Source of the DNA: Lachnospiraceae bacterium | GTDB lineage: Bacteria; Bacillota; Clostridia; Lachnospirales; Lachnospiraceae | NCBI GenBank assembly: GCA_030825115.1 | Contig: JAPJQL010000020.1 | Coordinates: 1 to 62,953 of the forward strand | Reading direction: 5' to 3' | DNA length: 62,953 nucleotides | Shown here: positions 43,275-52,367 of the stretch, one piece after another | How positions within the stretch are numbered: the stretch's first letter is position 1 | Layout: each line of letters opens with the position of its first letter | Program-made: the position numbers and the translations under genes | The notes under the pieces: model-generated | What the model was told of the DNA's origin: nothing | Database searches by the model: none | The model's input: only the letters and a program-made list of their open reading frames with translations

Positions 43275-44078
43275 TTACCAGTCAACAACGCGATTAATAA
43301 TATTTTGCTGTTCAGTGCTGGTTTTTCGTAAGTATATTCTTGTAGTCTCGATGCTTTCATGTCCCATCAGATCTGCGAGCATTGAGATATCATTATAACG
43401 TTCCAGAAAACTCTTTGCAAATCGATGACGAAAAGAATGCGGGTAAATCACGGATACATCAAGGCCATAGCGGGCGGCAAGGCGCTTTAGCTGGCTTGCG
43501 ATCCCACGGGATGTAATACGCTCTCCATATTTATTTATGAAGATAAAACCGCTTGGTTTGTTATTAGCCTCCAGCCAGTTCAAGGTTTCTTTTTGAAGCA
43601 CGGCAGGGATATAGATTCGCCGAAGCTTACCACCTTTCGAGTAAAGGTCCAGATAGCCCATCTTCACATGCTCAGATTTGATTTGAACGAGTTCACTGAC
43701 CCTGGCGCCTGTGGCGGCTAAGAATCGAACCACAAAGTACCAATACATCTCATTATCTTTTTTCAGGCAGTTTTTAAAATACAGATAATCTGCCTCACTT
43801 ATCACATTCTCCAAAAATGGCTTCTGTTGAACTTTAACCGTAGGCAGCTTTAGCTCTGGTTTACGAATGCTTTCAAGATAACAATTGATGGCCCGTATCC
43901 TTAAATTGACTGTCTGAGGTTTATAATTCTCAATCAGAAACATTTTATAATCCCTCAGATTTTTTCTTGAAATCTTCTCATACTTCCCGTTGTACTGTTT
44001 CACAGCGTACATATATGAGATGATTGTGTTTTGCGCCAGATTTTGTTCGTGCAAATATTCTTCAAATAACTCTACCAT
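43275..44078 (-). CDS. Tyrosine recombinase (XerC/D-like DNA invertase)
   Basis: A 267-residue phage-integrase-family recombinase. The N-terminal SAM-like DNA-binding domain (about 1-75) is followed by the catalytic domain. The active-site residues are visible: Arg126 in GARVSEL, Lys148/Lys151 in YSKGGKLRR, His214 and Arg217 in PHSFRHRF, His240 in LMGHESIETT and the nucleophile Tyr249 in RIYLR. AAAGGAGGA precedes the ATG. It lies between the two convergent surface-protein genes and inside the inverted repeats, so it is the obvious enzyme for inverting the segment and is carried with it. Confidence 0.93.
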   Translation of the reverse strand: MVELFEEYLHEQNLAQNTIISYMYAVKQYNGKYEKISRKNLRDYKMFLIENYKPQTVNLRIRAINCYLESIRKPELKLPTVKVQQKPFLENVISEADYLYFKNCLKKDNEMYWYFVVRFLAATGARVSELVQIKSEHVKMGYLDLYSKGGKLRRIYIPAVLQKETLNWLEANNKPSGFIFINKYGERITSRGIASQLKRLAARYGLDVSVIYPHSFRHRFAKSFLERYNDISMLADLMGHESIETTRIYLRKTSTEQQNIINRVVDW

Positions 44079-44206
44079 TATTTTCCTCCTTTGTAATTTT
44101 ATGGTATTATGTCGCCCTTTTATTATAAGTTTACAAGTAGGAGTTGTGTAAATAATTTAATAGATGGTAAAAATTACCATGCTATTACAAAGAAAAGTTT
44201 TTTACG

Positions 44207-44264
44207 AAAAAAAGTGAGAGTGCCGCTCGGTCATGATATTTCATGACCGAGTGACACTCTCTCA
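44207..44264 (-). terminator. Terminator of the right paralogue
   Basis: A long hairpin, GAGAGTG plus CTCGGTCATGA pairing with TCATGACCGAG plus CACTCTC, with a T run on the minus strand. It could also end transcripts in the other direction. Confidence 0.88.
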
Positions 44265-44305
44265 TTTTCCTAAAACTAATTAGGAATTAAATTGCTGATT
44301 TGCAA

Positions 44306-45979
44306 TTACTTCCAGTTCTTTAAAGAATCTGGCAGATTCTTGTTGTTGGTGTACATCTTGATCTGTTTGTCGTTAACGTAGAAGTACCACTCATCACCAT
44401 CTTTTGCAGCAGTTTTGCTCTTAACAATCGTGCCGGAGGTGTTGATCAGGTAAGTATCTGTGTTCATAGCGCCAACATACTTAACAGTCTCTTTATCTTT
44501 GTTCTTATCAGCAGTTGCAACTGCAGTCTTTCTCAGACCGGAAGTACCAATCTCATCAATGATAAGACCAGAGTTATCGGAACCGATATCTACAGAACCT
44601 TCAACTTCAACTACTTTGTATTTGTCATCGTTGCCAGCTTTCAGCTTCTTACCATATTTGTAGATATACTTGCTGCTGTCAATACCGCTTACGCCTTTAC
44701 CCTTGCTCTCTACGCCGCCAGTCTTGTTGAAGTAGAAGTTGTGGGTATCGCCATCAACGCTAACTGTAGTAGAACCAACCTTCATAGCGCCGTCATGGTC
44801 TTCGTCGTTTCCGAAGTAGTACAGGCTAGCTTTCTTGTCAGAGTACTTGCCATCCATGATGTCGTCCAGATCGTCAGAATCTACGCCGTCATCGTACAGG
44901 TTTGTAATCTTACCGTCTGCATCTACGGTCATGAATACAAGACCGTTCAGCATGTAGCCAGTCTCAGCAAATGCATAGTATTTGCCTTTGATCTTAGCGA
45001 TCTCGCCAGCTTTCAGCTTGCCGTCGCCATCTGCATAGTACCATTTCTCAGACTCATCATCTGCTTTCGCTTTATCAAAGGTCTCATTGATGCTTCCGAA
45101 TGTATTGTCCTCGCTAGGAGCAACAACCTTGAACCAGCCTTTGGTTACGCGAGCACCGTCTTCTGGGCTGTTGAAGTATCTCCACACGTCTGTGCTGGTG
45201 TTGCTGCCGGTAGTCACGCCAGCATTGGTAGCCAGAGACCACTCGTAAACCATTACGCCTCTGTCATCAAAGCCGTATTTTTTACCGTTGATCTTAGACT
45301 CGGTAAAGTTCTTCTCGGTAGCCTTGTCGTTAAATCTCTTTTTACCATTGGACTTGAAGTTGAACCAATGCTCCATGTCATCGTCTTCTTCTGCGTCGTG
45401 AACATAGATTTTCTGCCAGCCAGTCTTCATAGCACCGTCATCCCAGTTACCAAGGTAGTAAGTAGCGTTTACCCACTCATCTTCGCCGTTCATCTTTGCG
45501 CCGTTTTCGTCAACCCAGCCGTACAGCATCTTGCCATCTTCGTCGAATGCATATCTCTTGCCGTCGATGGTTCTGAATTTTGTGCTGCTGTTGTCGCCAG
45601 CTTTATAAGCTTTACCGTTGGACTGCATATAGTAGTAGTTGTACTCTGCAGGATCATCATCGTCATCCTGCTCTTCGTTAACAACTTTTACCCAAGTATT
45701 GGATACCATAGCACCGGTAGAATCTACATAGTAGATGTTGTCGCCATCTTCAACCAGTTTGTCGGTTGCCATAGCGCCGCTCTCCTCGGAATCCAGCCAG
45801 AACCATTTGTCCCCAGATTTCTTCCAAGCGTCTTCTGCCTTGCTGCCATCTTTCTCGTAGTAGAACCACTCGCCACCTTCTTCAACCCAGCCAGTAGCTG
45901 CGAAAGAAGTCATGGAAGCGCCGATAGCAAGCAGTGCTGCTGCAGATGCAACTGCAACTAATTTTGTCTGCTTTCTCAT
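44306..45979 (-). CDS. Choline-binding-repeat surface protein, right paralogue
   Basis: A 557-residue secreted protein paralogous to the left gene. The signal peptide is identical, and the module order (EDAWKKSGDKWFWLDSEESG, GAMKTGWQKIYVHDAEEDDD shortened) and closing part (IVKSKTAAKDGDEWYFYVND) are closely similar. Many loop and module sequences differ through the middle. The start at 45979 has the same AAGGAGAG site. Upstream, the -10 box is present but the -35 position reads ACAATA, so in this orientation expression should be weak or off. It would become the expressed protein after inversion. Confidence 0.9.
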   Translation of the reverse strand: MRKQTKLVAVASAAALLAIGASMTSFAATGWVEEGGEWFYYEKDGSKAEDAWKKSGDKWFWLDSEESGAMATDKLVEDGDNIYYVDSTGAMVSNTWVKVVNEEQDDDDDPAEYNYYYMQSNGKAYKAGDNSSTKFRTIDGKRYAFDEDGKMLYGWVDENGAKMNGEDEWVNATYYLGNWDDGAMKTGWQKIYVHDAEEDDDMEHWFNFKSNGKKRFNDKATEKNFTESKINGKKYGFDDRGVMVYEWSLATNAGVTTGSNTSTDVWRYFNSPEDGARVTKGWFKVVAPSEDNTFGSINETFDKAKADDESEKWYYADGDGKLKAGEIAKIKGKYYAFAETGYMLNGLVFMTVDADGKITNLYDDGVDSDDLDDIMDGKYSDKKASLYYFGNDEDHDGAMKVGSTTVSVDGDTHNFYFNKTGGVESKGKGVSGIDSSKYIYKYGKKLKAGNDDKYKVVEVEGSVDIGSDNSGLIIDEIGTSGLRKTAVATADKNKDKETVKYVGAMNTDTYLINTSGTIVKSKTAAKDGDEWYFYVNDKQIKMYTNNKNLPDSLKNWK

Positions 45980-46071
45980 AATTAATGCACTCTCCTTTTT
46001 TCTTTTTGAAATCTCTTCGAAATTCCTAAATTGCATTACGAGGTAATTATACTTCCTATAAGGCAAATTAT
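45841..46071 (-). repeat. Inverted repeat, right copy (231 bp)
   Basis: Reverse complement of 41293-41523 with no mismatch over 231 bases. Beyond 46071 the sequence is unrelated to the left flank. Confidence 0.93.
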
Positions 46072-46131
46072 TGTGAGTGCGAAAAAGGGATAAAATGCCT
46101 GTGAGAATGCTGTGAGAATTGTAAACAATGC

Positions 46132-46160
46132 TTGCGAAAGAACAGCATGGAAGATATAAT
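46132..46160 (+). promoter_or_regulatory. Promoter of the pRiA4b-ORF3-like gene
   Basis: TTGCGA at 46132-46137, 17 bases, TATAAT at 46155-46160. Confidence 0.6.
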
Positions 46161-46220
46161 CAAAATAGAGAAATTACGTTTACAGATAAATGCGACACTA
46201 TCAAGAATAAGGAGAAGAAA

Positions 46221-47957
46221 ATGGCTGGTTATCAGATAAAAGTGAATATAGAAGGTGTTAAGCCGCCAATGTGGAGGAGGCTGACGATTCCGGATCAGAT
46301 TACATTTGCAGAACTTCATAAAATGCTTCAGACTGCATTTGGATGGGAGGACTGTCATCTGCATGATTTTGTATTTCAATATTTTGATGGAACTGTCGGA
46401 GACATGGATACAACGGATGCAGAGTATGAGGAGCATGACCTGCTGGCTGATGATTTTTTGAAAGACGGATGGATTCGTTATACATATGACTTTGGAGATA
46501 ACTGGTGTCATAAGATTGTGCTGGAAAAAGAGCTTCCTGATTATGCGTTCCGCTATCCGCAGGTGGTGAAGTATAAACGGAACAATTTTGAGGAAGACAG
46601 CGGCGGAATCTGGTCTGATGAGGAGCAGGGCGAATATGATATGGATGAGGTGAATACCAGGCTGGCGGAAACATGTCTCTGTATGGCTCCTGACACATAT
46701 AAGACTATGAAGGATTTAGAAGCGGATTATGAAAATTATGAAAACTTTCTTGCCCGGATGAATGAATATTCTAATGTTCTGGATGAAATCAGGGAGTGGA
46801 TGCATGTTGACGGAGAACAGGAAAATTATTCCGAAATGGATGAGCGGATGGAAGCGCTCGAAAATTTTTATCAGCAGGCAAATATCATCAAGCTGGGGAG
46901 CGGACGAAAAGCAGGGGCAAAAAAATGCCAGGTAAAGCATTCGAAGCGGATTATGGAGCAGTTGCTCTATTCGGTAGATGAGGCTGAACTGGAGAATTAT
47001 CTGAGATATCTTGGACAGCCTGTTCCCAAAAATCATACTGTGGTCAATATGGCCCGGCAGATTTCAAACGTGATCAGGCAGCATCCGGAATATCTTTGCA
47101 TGCTTCTGGAGGCAGAGGAAATCAGGGCGTACGTGTCCTGTTATCACGGGAAGGGAAGTATGGAACTGCCGGATAAAGGCTTCGCAGCGGTCTGTGCATT
47201 GTGGGGGCTTTGGGAGATTGAGATAGAAAAAGAGAGGCTGACACTTTCATTTCCGATGGATATTGCTCCGATTGTGGAATGGATGGAGCAGGAGACATGG
47301 CTGGATCAGTGTATACAGATGCGTAGTACGTGGAACCATATCAAAAACCTGCTGGCATGCTATGGATTTGCCGATTTGGATGAGTTGTATGATGCCTATG
47401 TCAGCGCGTTTGGAGAGATGGACCCGGCGGAGTTTCGGCGTTATGTATATTTGATGGGAAGTTTCAGCGGCAGGATTAAGACGGGTGTGATTCCGAATGA
47501 AATCACCTGGGCGGCTTTGGATGACAGTATAGCGGTCGCTGCGATTGTAGGACAGTCAGAATATGCATCGGACCTGCAATATGCCAAATTTTCCAAAACG
47601 CAGGTCTTAAATATGCAGAGTGGTTTTGGCAAACTTTATCCACAGTGGGATAAGGTGTTGGAACTGCTTCTTCGAATGGGGCTGCATGAGCAGGATGCCA
47701 TGGAACTGATGAACCAGACCTATGAAGCGGTGATGTACGGAGCGGGAATGGAAACGCTGATGGCTGTGGTTTGCGAAATGCTGCCGGAAGATATTGAGGG
47801 CGGAGAACTCCTGAGGCTTCGTCGGGCACTGGAGAACTGCTGGTGTGAGATGGGAATCCCGATGCTGAAGGGACACTCGCGCAGGGAGATTGCCAAGGAG
47901 CGGGGAATCAGTGCTTTGGAAGTTGCAGTGGCGGATGAAGATCCTGATTTTCTGTAA
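46221..47957 (+). CDS. Plasmid pRiA4b ORF-3-family protein
   Basis: A 578-residue protein. Residues about 1-190 form the pRiA4b ORF-3 domain (IKVNIEGVKPPMWRRLTIPD, TFAELHKMLQTAFGWEDCHLHDF shortened, YDFGDNWCHKIVLE). This family is spread on plasmids and chromosomes and often in mobile regions; its role is unknown. The remaining 390 residues are helical with a SEC-C-free C-terminus ending GHSRREIAKERGISALEVAV. AAGGAGAAG precedes the ATG at 46221; a longer in-frame ATG at 46128 lies before the promoter and is rejected. It marks the right border of the inverton. Confidence 0.85.
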   Translation: MAGYQIKVNIEGVKPPMWRRLTIPDQITFAELHKMLQTAFGWEDCHLHDFVFQYFDGTVGDMDTTDAEYEEHDLLADDFLKDGWIRYTYDFGDNWCHKIVLEKELPDYAFRYPQVVKYKRNNFEEDSGGIWSDEEQGEYDMDEVNTRLAETCLCMAPDTYKTMKDLEADYENYENFLARMNEYSNVLDEIREWMHVDGEQENYSEMDERMEALENFYQQANIIKLGSGRKAGAKKCQVKHSKRIMEQLLYSVDEAELENYLRYLGQPVPKNHTVVNMARQISNVIRQHPEYLCMLLEAEEIRAYVSCYHGKGSMELPDKGFAAVCALWGLWEIEIEKERLTLSFPMDIAPIVEWMEQETWLDQCIQMRSTWNHIKNLLACYGFADLDELYDAYVSAFGEMDPAEFRRYVYLMGSFSGRIKTGVIPNEITWAALDDSIAVAAIVGQSEYASDLQYAKFSKTQVLNMQSGFGKLYPQWDKVLELLLRMGLHEQDAMELMNQTYEAVMYGAGMETLMAVVCEMLPEDIEGGELLRLRRALENCWCEMGIPMLKGHSRREIAKERGISALEVAVADEDPDFL

Positions 47958-47958
47958 G

Positions 47959-47987
47959 TTGCATGATTTGTGGTTCAATGTTATACT
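47959..47987 (+). promoter_or_regulatory. Promoter of the O-antigen-ligase-like gene
   Basis: TTGCAT at 47959-47964, 17 bases, TATACT at 47982-47987. Confidence 0.6.
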
Positions 47988-48034
47988 GTAAAAGGTTCGG
48001 TCTGCTTTTGAGAAAAGGCAGAGGTGAGCGAAAT

Positions 48035-49678
48035 ATGAATCAGATGGAGGCATCTGCAATGGCAAAGAAAAGTGAGATGAACAAGCAAGAAACATTTGGA
48101 GGAACCTGTTCTTCTATTATCAGTGGGGTTATCAGTTTTTTTCTTTTGATTTTGGTTACTGTGTTTCCACTGATTTATGATAATTCTTATTTTAATATCC
48201 TGGAGACGAAGTACAAATGTTATTACCTCTGCATTATTGGCATGCTGGTGATACTTCTGGTGCTTTCGATTGTTATGCTGATCATTGACAGGATGGAGTT
48301 TAAGGGGATGCATGCCAGGGCGTTGATTTCGAAGCTGGCTCCCAGGAATTGGCGTACCACGTTCTGCACGGCGGATGTGGCGGTGATAGTATTCTGGTTT
48401 GCGGCTCTGATTTCCACCTTGCAGTCGGAATACCTGTTTGAGTCTTTTTGGGGGAATGAGGGGCGGTATTCGGGTCTGTTTTTGCTGACCCTGTATGTAT
48501 GTGCGTATTTTGTCGTGAGCCGGTTTTGGAATGTGAAGGGATGGCTTCTGGAGGCATTTCTGATTAGCGGCATGATCATGTGTGTGATTGGAATTACGGA
48601 TTATTTCCAGATGGATATTCTGGATTTCCGGGGTAACATTAAGCCGGAGCAGTCCGCAATCTTCACTTCGACTGTGGGGAATATTAATACTTATACGGCT
48701 TATGTGGCTTTATTGATGGGGCTGGCGGCAGCGATGTTTGCCACGTCGAAGAACCTGGTCAAATCAATCTGGTACTACAGCTGTATGGTCATTACATTTT
48801 TTGCGATTATTATGGGCTGCAGTGACAATGCGTACCTTGCGTTGGGAGCGTTGTTTGGATTTCTGCCGTTTATCCTTTTTCGGAACAGGACGGGGGTACG
48901 GCGGTATCTTGTAATGGTGGCTTCGTTTTTTACTGTAGTTCAGTGTATTGACTTTATAAATCAGCAGTTTGCTGGTGTGGTGATCGGCCTGGACAGCCTC
49001 TTCCAGGTGATGGTGAACTTGAAAGGTCTGATGCTGATCGTAGTTCTTTTGTGGGGCGCAGCGGCGGGGCTTATCTACTTTGACCGTCGGAACTCCTCAA
49101 ATGAAGAGCTGGGGAATCGGCTGATTTATATTTGGGCGCTTGTGGTAGCGGTGGTGCTCCTTGGTGTCTGCTTTGCATTGTATGACGCCAATGTGGCTGG
49201 AAATGCGGAACGTTATGGGGCTGTCGGCAGCTATCTGGTATTTAATGACCACTGGGGGACGAACCGTGGGTATATCTGGCGGAAGTCGTTGGAACTGTAC
49301 CGGGAGTTTCCCGTGATGCATAAGATTTTCGGGTATGGACCGGATACGTTTGGAATATTGACGACAGAGGCGATCAAGTTTGACATGATCAATATGACCG
49401 GGCAGGTTTTTGATAATGCACATAATGCGTACCTGCAGTACTTTGTGACGATTGGACCGATTGGGCTGGTGGCATATGTGGCGTTTTTAGGCGCTGCAAT
49501 CAGCAAATGTTGGAAATCCATGTCACGAAATCCGTATGTGATTGGCTGCTGCTTTGCGGTGATCTGTTATGCGGTGCAGGCGCTGGTGAATCTGGATCTG
49601 CCGATTGCTACGCCGGTTATGTGGCTGTTGTTGAGCGTGGGGATGGCAGTGGGGAGAGGTGTGCAGAATAGAACCTAA
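48035..49678 (+). CDS. O-antigen ligase/polymerase-like membrane protein
   Basis: A 547-residue polytopic membrane protein of the Wzy_C/RfaL superfamily. About 11-12 hydrophobic spans are visible, with a large external loop containing NDHWGTNRGYIWRKSLELYR (shortened) and the family motif FGYGPDTFGI, followed by FDNAHNAYLQYFVTIGP. These proteins polymerise or attach surface polysaccharides. AGAGGTGAG precedes the ATG at 48035; an earlier in-frame start lies within the promoter. It is the first gene with a capsule-type function on this side. Confidence 0.87.
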   Translation: MNQMEASAMAKKSEMNKQETFGGTCSSIISGVISFFLLILVTVFPLIYDNSYFNILETKYKCYYLCIIGMLVILLVLSIVMLIIDRMEFKGMHARALISKLAPRNWRTTFCTADVAVIVFWFAALISTLQSEYLFESFWGNEGRYSGLFLLTLYVCAYFVVSRFWNVKGWLLEAFLISGMIMCVIGITDYFQMDILDFRGNIKPEQSAIFTSTVGNINTYTAYVALLMGLAAAMFATSKNLVKSIWYYSCMVITFFAIIMGCSDNAYLALGALFGFLPFILFRNRTGVRRYLVMVASFFTVVQCIDFINQQFAGVVIGLDSLFQVMVNLKGLMLIVVLLWGAAAGLIYFDRRNSSNEELGNRLIYIWALVVAVVLLGVCFALYDANVAGNAERYGAVGSYLVFNDHWGTNRGYIWRKSLELYREFPVMHKIFGYGPDTFGILTTEAIKFDMINMTGQVFDNAHNAYLQYFVTIGPIGLVAYVAFLGAAISKCWKSMSRNPYVIGCCFAVICYAVQALVNLDLPIATPVMWLLLSVGMAVGRGVQNRT

Positions 49679-49755
49679 GGCGGTATAAGTAGCATCGCAG
49701 GTGATATGAGCCTGATGGAGAAAAGTTTTTGATAGGAGTTGATTGCGGAATAGGA

Positions 49756-50073
49756 ATGGTGAATAAGGTCATGCCAAAAAGAGATGCCATTGAGTTAGCC
49801 AGAAGCTTGCATGAGGAACGGTCGGAAGAGTTTTCTGAATTATGGATCTCCACTGATGCAGTGCGGGCCAAGGAAGTTCGGGATTGCTTTGGGATATGTA
49901 TTTTTCCTTCAGTAGAAGCGGAAATTAGCGGATGGCTGGTATTTTATGATCCATCCACGTATATGAATTGGGAGCATGCATGTGAGTATCATTTCATAGT
50001 GGATGATAACTGCATAGAAACATGTTCGCATTTTCGGGTTCCGGAAGAAGCATTGCGTTTGGATAAGATTTAA
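49756..50073 (+). CDS. Small hypothetical protein, about 105 aa
   Basis: Not recognised. Soluble, with no signal peptide. It contains several tryptophans and cysteines (ELWISTDAVRAKEVRDC, GWLVFYDPSTYMNWEHACEY). The start is uncertain: ATG at 49756 has no well-spaced site, TTG at 49729 and ATG at 49771 are alternatives. The composition and position before a decayed gene suggest an accessory-region cargo gene, perhaps an immunity-type protein, but nothing shows that directly. Confidence 0.45.
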   Translation: MVNKVMPKRDAIELARSLHEERSEEFSELWISTDAVRAKEVRDCFGICIFPSVEAEISGWLVFYDPSTYMNWEHACEYHFIVDDNCIETCSHFRVPEEALRLDKI

Positions 50074-50102
50074 TAAGGGAAACATAACGGGGAGTATTTC
50101 AA

Positions 50103-50646
50103 ATGATGAGATATGTGCTTCTTCTTTCGGGAGACAACAATCGTAAATGTAATTATTTCGGATATGCCTGTGATTTGGCGTATGCAACGTGGGTTCTGGA
50201 AGAACGATGGGGGACTGTAGAGACAGGGAAAAGAATATCTAAGCTTAGCAGAAGTAGTTGATTTGACAAATCAGATTTCTGGTCAGTGTTATGCCGGCAA
50301 TGTACTGGATTTGCAGATGCAGAAAACATTAGTGCTGACGGCCAACGAGGTTGATAAGGAAAGTTATGCGAGAATCTATAAAGAGATAATTGCAGATGGG
50401 AATGATTAATATAAATACCAGTATGACGAATTCCTTTATCATCTGATATCCGGCCTGCATGGCAGTTATCCGTCAGGAAAAGGCTTGAACGGGGGCCGGG
50501 GGAAATGTCAGGACATTGAGGAAGCTTATGAGTATGCCAGGGCAAATGATATCTGGAATCCGGAACATCCAGACTATCAGGCTCTTTGTGAAAGAATCGG
50601 ACGGTATGACATATCGGAAATACCACAATTGAGGTATTTTGCATGA
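50103..50646 (+). pseudogene. Decayed hypothetical gene (frameshift plus stop)
   Basis: A reading frame starting MMRYVLLLSGDNN at 50103 stops at 50259-50261. The coding-like sequence continues in the +1 frame (EYLSLAEVVDLTNQISGQCY), meets a TAA at 50407, and then resumes in the same frame (YQYDEFLYHLISGLHGSYP) to 50646. One frameshift near GGGAAAAG and one nonsense codon would restore a protein of about 180 residues. The family is not recognised. Confidence 0.6.
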
Positions 50647-50739
50647 GGAAGACCGGATATCTGGGAGTTTCTGAGGTATCCGATGTTTTGTGCTAATCGG
50701 ACCGATTGGGCTAAGAGGAAAATAAAATGGACGAGAGTA

Positions 50740-50776
50740 GAGCAGCATTTCTTGGAAGTGGAAATGTTGCTCTGTT
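50740..50776 (+). terminator. Hairpin before the capsule operon
   Basis: A 12-bp stem GAGCAGCATTTC/GAAATGTTGCTC (one G-U) followed by TGTTTTGT. The 338-base stretch 50647-50984 holds this hairpin, the capsule promoter and no gene. Confidence 0.7.
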
Positions 50777-50883
50777 TTGTCTTATTGGGATTAGAGAACT
50801 TTGTTTGAGTGAGGAAAGAGGCAGAAAATGACATTTTTAATAAAATATTAAAGGATTCCCAATTCTTTTTGGTGTTGCGAAAG

Positions 50884-50912
50884 TTGCGGAAAGGTGCGTT
50901 AGATGGTATACT
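50884..50912 (+). promoter_or_regulatory. Capsule operon promoter
   Basis: TTGCGG at 50884-50889, 17 bases, TATACT at 50907-50912, at the start of the AT-rich polysaccharide locus. Confidence 0.6.
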
Positions 50913-50984
50913 GTATTGAGACTTAGAATGATATTTATTGATTTTACGCGTGTTGGAGAAGAAAAGGCTGGAGTTTTAAATAAG

Positions 50985-52367
50985 ATGAAATCTTTTGAAA
51001 AATACAAGCGATTAATAAAATTAGGCTTTTCAGTTGCTTTGGTAGCTTTTTTGACTGCAGTATATGGAATTGCCTGGATAGGGTATTATAACAAGATAAT
51101 ATATGCGCCGTTTTTTCGCCGTGGAAATTGGATGATGATTTTTATTTATGGAGTTTTACTTGTTTTCTTTATTCAAATGTATGGCGGGTTTAAGATTGCA
51201 TTATTGAGAAAAGGAAATTTGATTTATTCTCAGATATTAGCTGTTTTTGTTACAAATATAATCACATATTTTCAGATAGCAGCTCAGAACAAAAGATTCA
51301 CGACGCCGCTACCGTTAGCTTTGATATTGCTGGTTGATGCGGTAATTATTACTGCGTGGACGTTGGTTTTTCGGTGGCTATATAGTAAGATATTTCCTCC
51401 CAGAAAGATGTTGTTGATATCTGGTGATCGTGACGATTATCATCTGTTTGAAAAAATGAATGAGCGAGAAGATAAGTATGAAATATGCAAAACCATTACA
51501 TATATGGCTGGCATGGAAATCATTACAGCGGAAATAAAAAAACACGATGCAGTTATTGTAGGTGACATTCCTTCTCACAATAGAAATTTGATTATAAAGT
51601 ATTGCTTTTCAGAAGGTGTTCGAACTTACAGCGTGCCAAAAGTATCGGATATTTTGCTGAGGAGTTCTGTAGAATTGAATCTGTTTGATTCTCCTCTGTT
51701 GCTTTCAAGGAATACTGGATTGCAGATAGAGCAGGAGTTTTTTAAACGAATTGTGGATGTGGTAGGTTCAATAGTAGGTATTATTATTACGGCACCGTTC
51801 TTTCTGGTAATTGCTATCAGTATTAAATTGACAGATGGAGGTCCTGTTTTTTATAAACAGACAAGGTTGACAAAGAATGGAAAGGAATTTGAGATTTATA
51901 AATTCCGGACTATGATACAGAATGCTGAAGGTGACGGAGGTGCAAGGCTTGCTACAGAGGATGATGCAAGGATATTGCCTGTTGGACATTTTTTAAGAAG
52001 GCTTCGTCTTGATGAGCTTCCGCAGATATATAATATTCTAAAAGGGGAAATGTCGATTGTAGGTCCCAGACCAGAAAGACCAGAACTGGCAAAAGAAATT
52101 TCCAAAGAAATACCAGAATTTCCGTATCGATTAAAGGTAAAGGCTGGTTTAACAGGGTATGCACAGGTCTATGGGAAATATAATACTACTTTTTATGATA
52201 AATTAAAATTGGATTTAACTTACATTAGAAATTATTCTATGTTATTAGACTTGAAATTAATTATTATGACCCCTAAGATTATGTTTATGAAAGAAAGTAC
52301 AGAAGGCATTAAAGAAGAAGACCGAAGGGTTTATGAGGAACTGTCAAAACATGGAAAGAAAAATTAA
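50985..52367 (+). CDS. Polyprenyl-phosphate sugar-1-phosphate transferase (initiating)
   Basis: A 460-residue membrane enzyme of the WbaP/WcaJ-type polyprenyl glycosylphosphotransferase family. It has several N-terminal spans and a Rossmann-like middle, then the bacterial sugar transferase domain. The latter shows FFKRIVDVVGSIVGIIITAPF, the YKFRTM segment, RLDELPQIYNILKGEMSIVGPRPE (shortened) and PGLTGYAQ-type KAGLTGYAQVYGKYN. It loads the first sugar phosphate onto undecaprenyl phosphate and starts the capsule unit. The ATG at 50985 fits the membrane start and has a GGAG site. Confidence 0.93.
   Translation: MKSFEKYKRLIKLGFSVALVAFLTAVYGIAWIGYYNKIIYAPFFRRGNWMMIFIYGVLLVFFIQMYGGFKIALLRKGNLIYSQILAVFVTNIITYFQIAAQNKRFTTPLPLALILLVDAVIITAWTLVFRWLYSKIFPPRKMLLISGDRDDYHLFEKMNEREDKYEICKTITYMAGMEIITAEIKKHDAVIVGDIPSHNRNLIIKYCFSEGVRTYSVPKVSDILLRSSVELNLFDSPLLLSRNTGLQIEQEFFKRIVDVVGSIVGIIITAPFFLVIAISIKLTDGGPVFYKQTRLTKNGKEFEIYKFRTMIQNAEGDGGARLATEDDARILPVGHFLRRLRLDELPQIYNILKGEMSIVGPRPERPELAKEISKEIPEFPYRLKVKAGLTGYAQVYGKYNTTFYDKLKLDLTYIRNYSMLLDLKLIIMTPKIMFMKESTEGIKEEDRRVYEELSKHGKKN

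Larger units (their letters stand above)
41293..46071. other. Putative invertible segment (inverton)
   Basis: 4.8 kb bounded by perfect 231-bp inverted repeats. It contains two convergent paralogous choline-binding protein genes and a tyrosine recombinase between them. Recombination between the repeats would swap which gene body follows the single good promoter at the left end. This is inferred from architecture; the inverted form was not observed. Confidence 0.75.

Noticed and set aside
44741..45961. 406-aa plus-strand frame opposite the right surface-protein gene
   Set aside because: Antisense of a repetitive Asp/Tyr-rich coding sequence yields long hydrophobic Val/Ile frames; it has no ribosome site.
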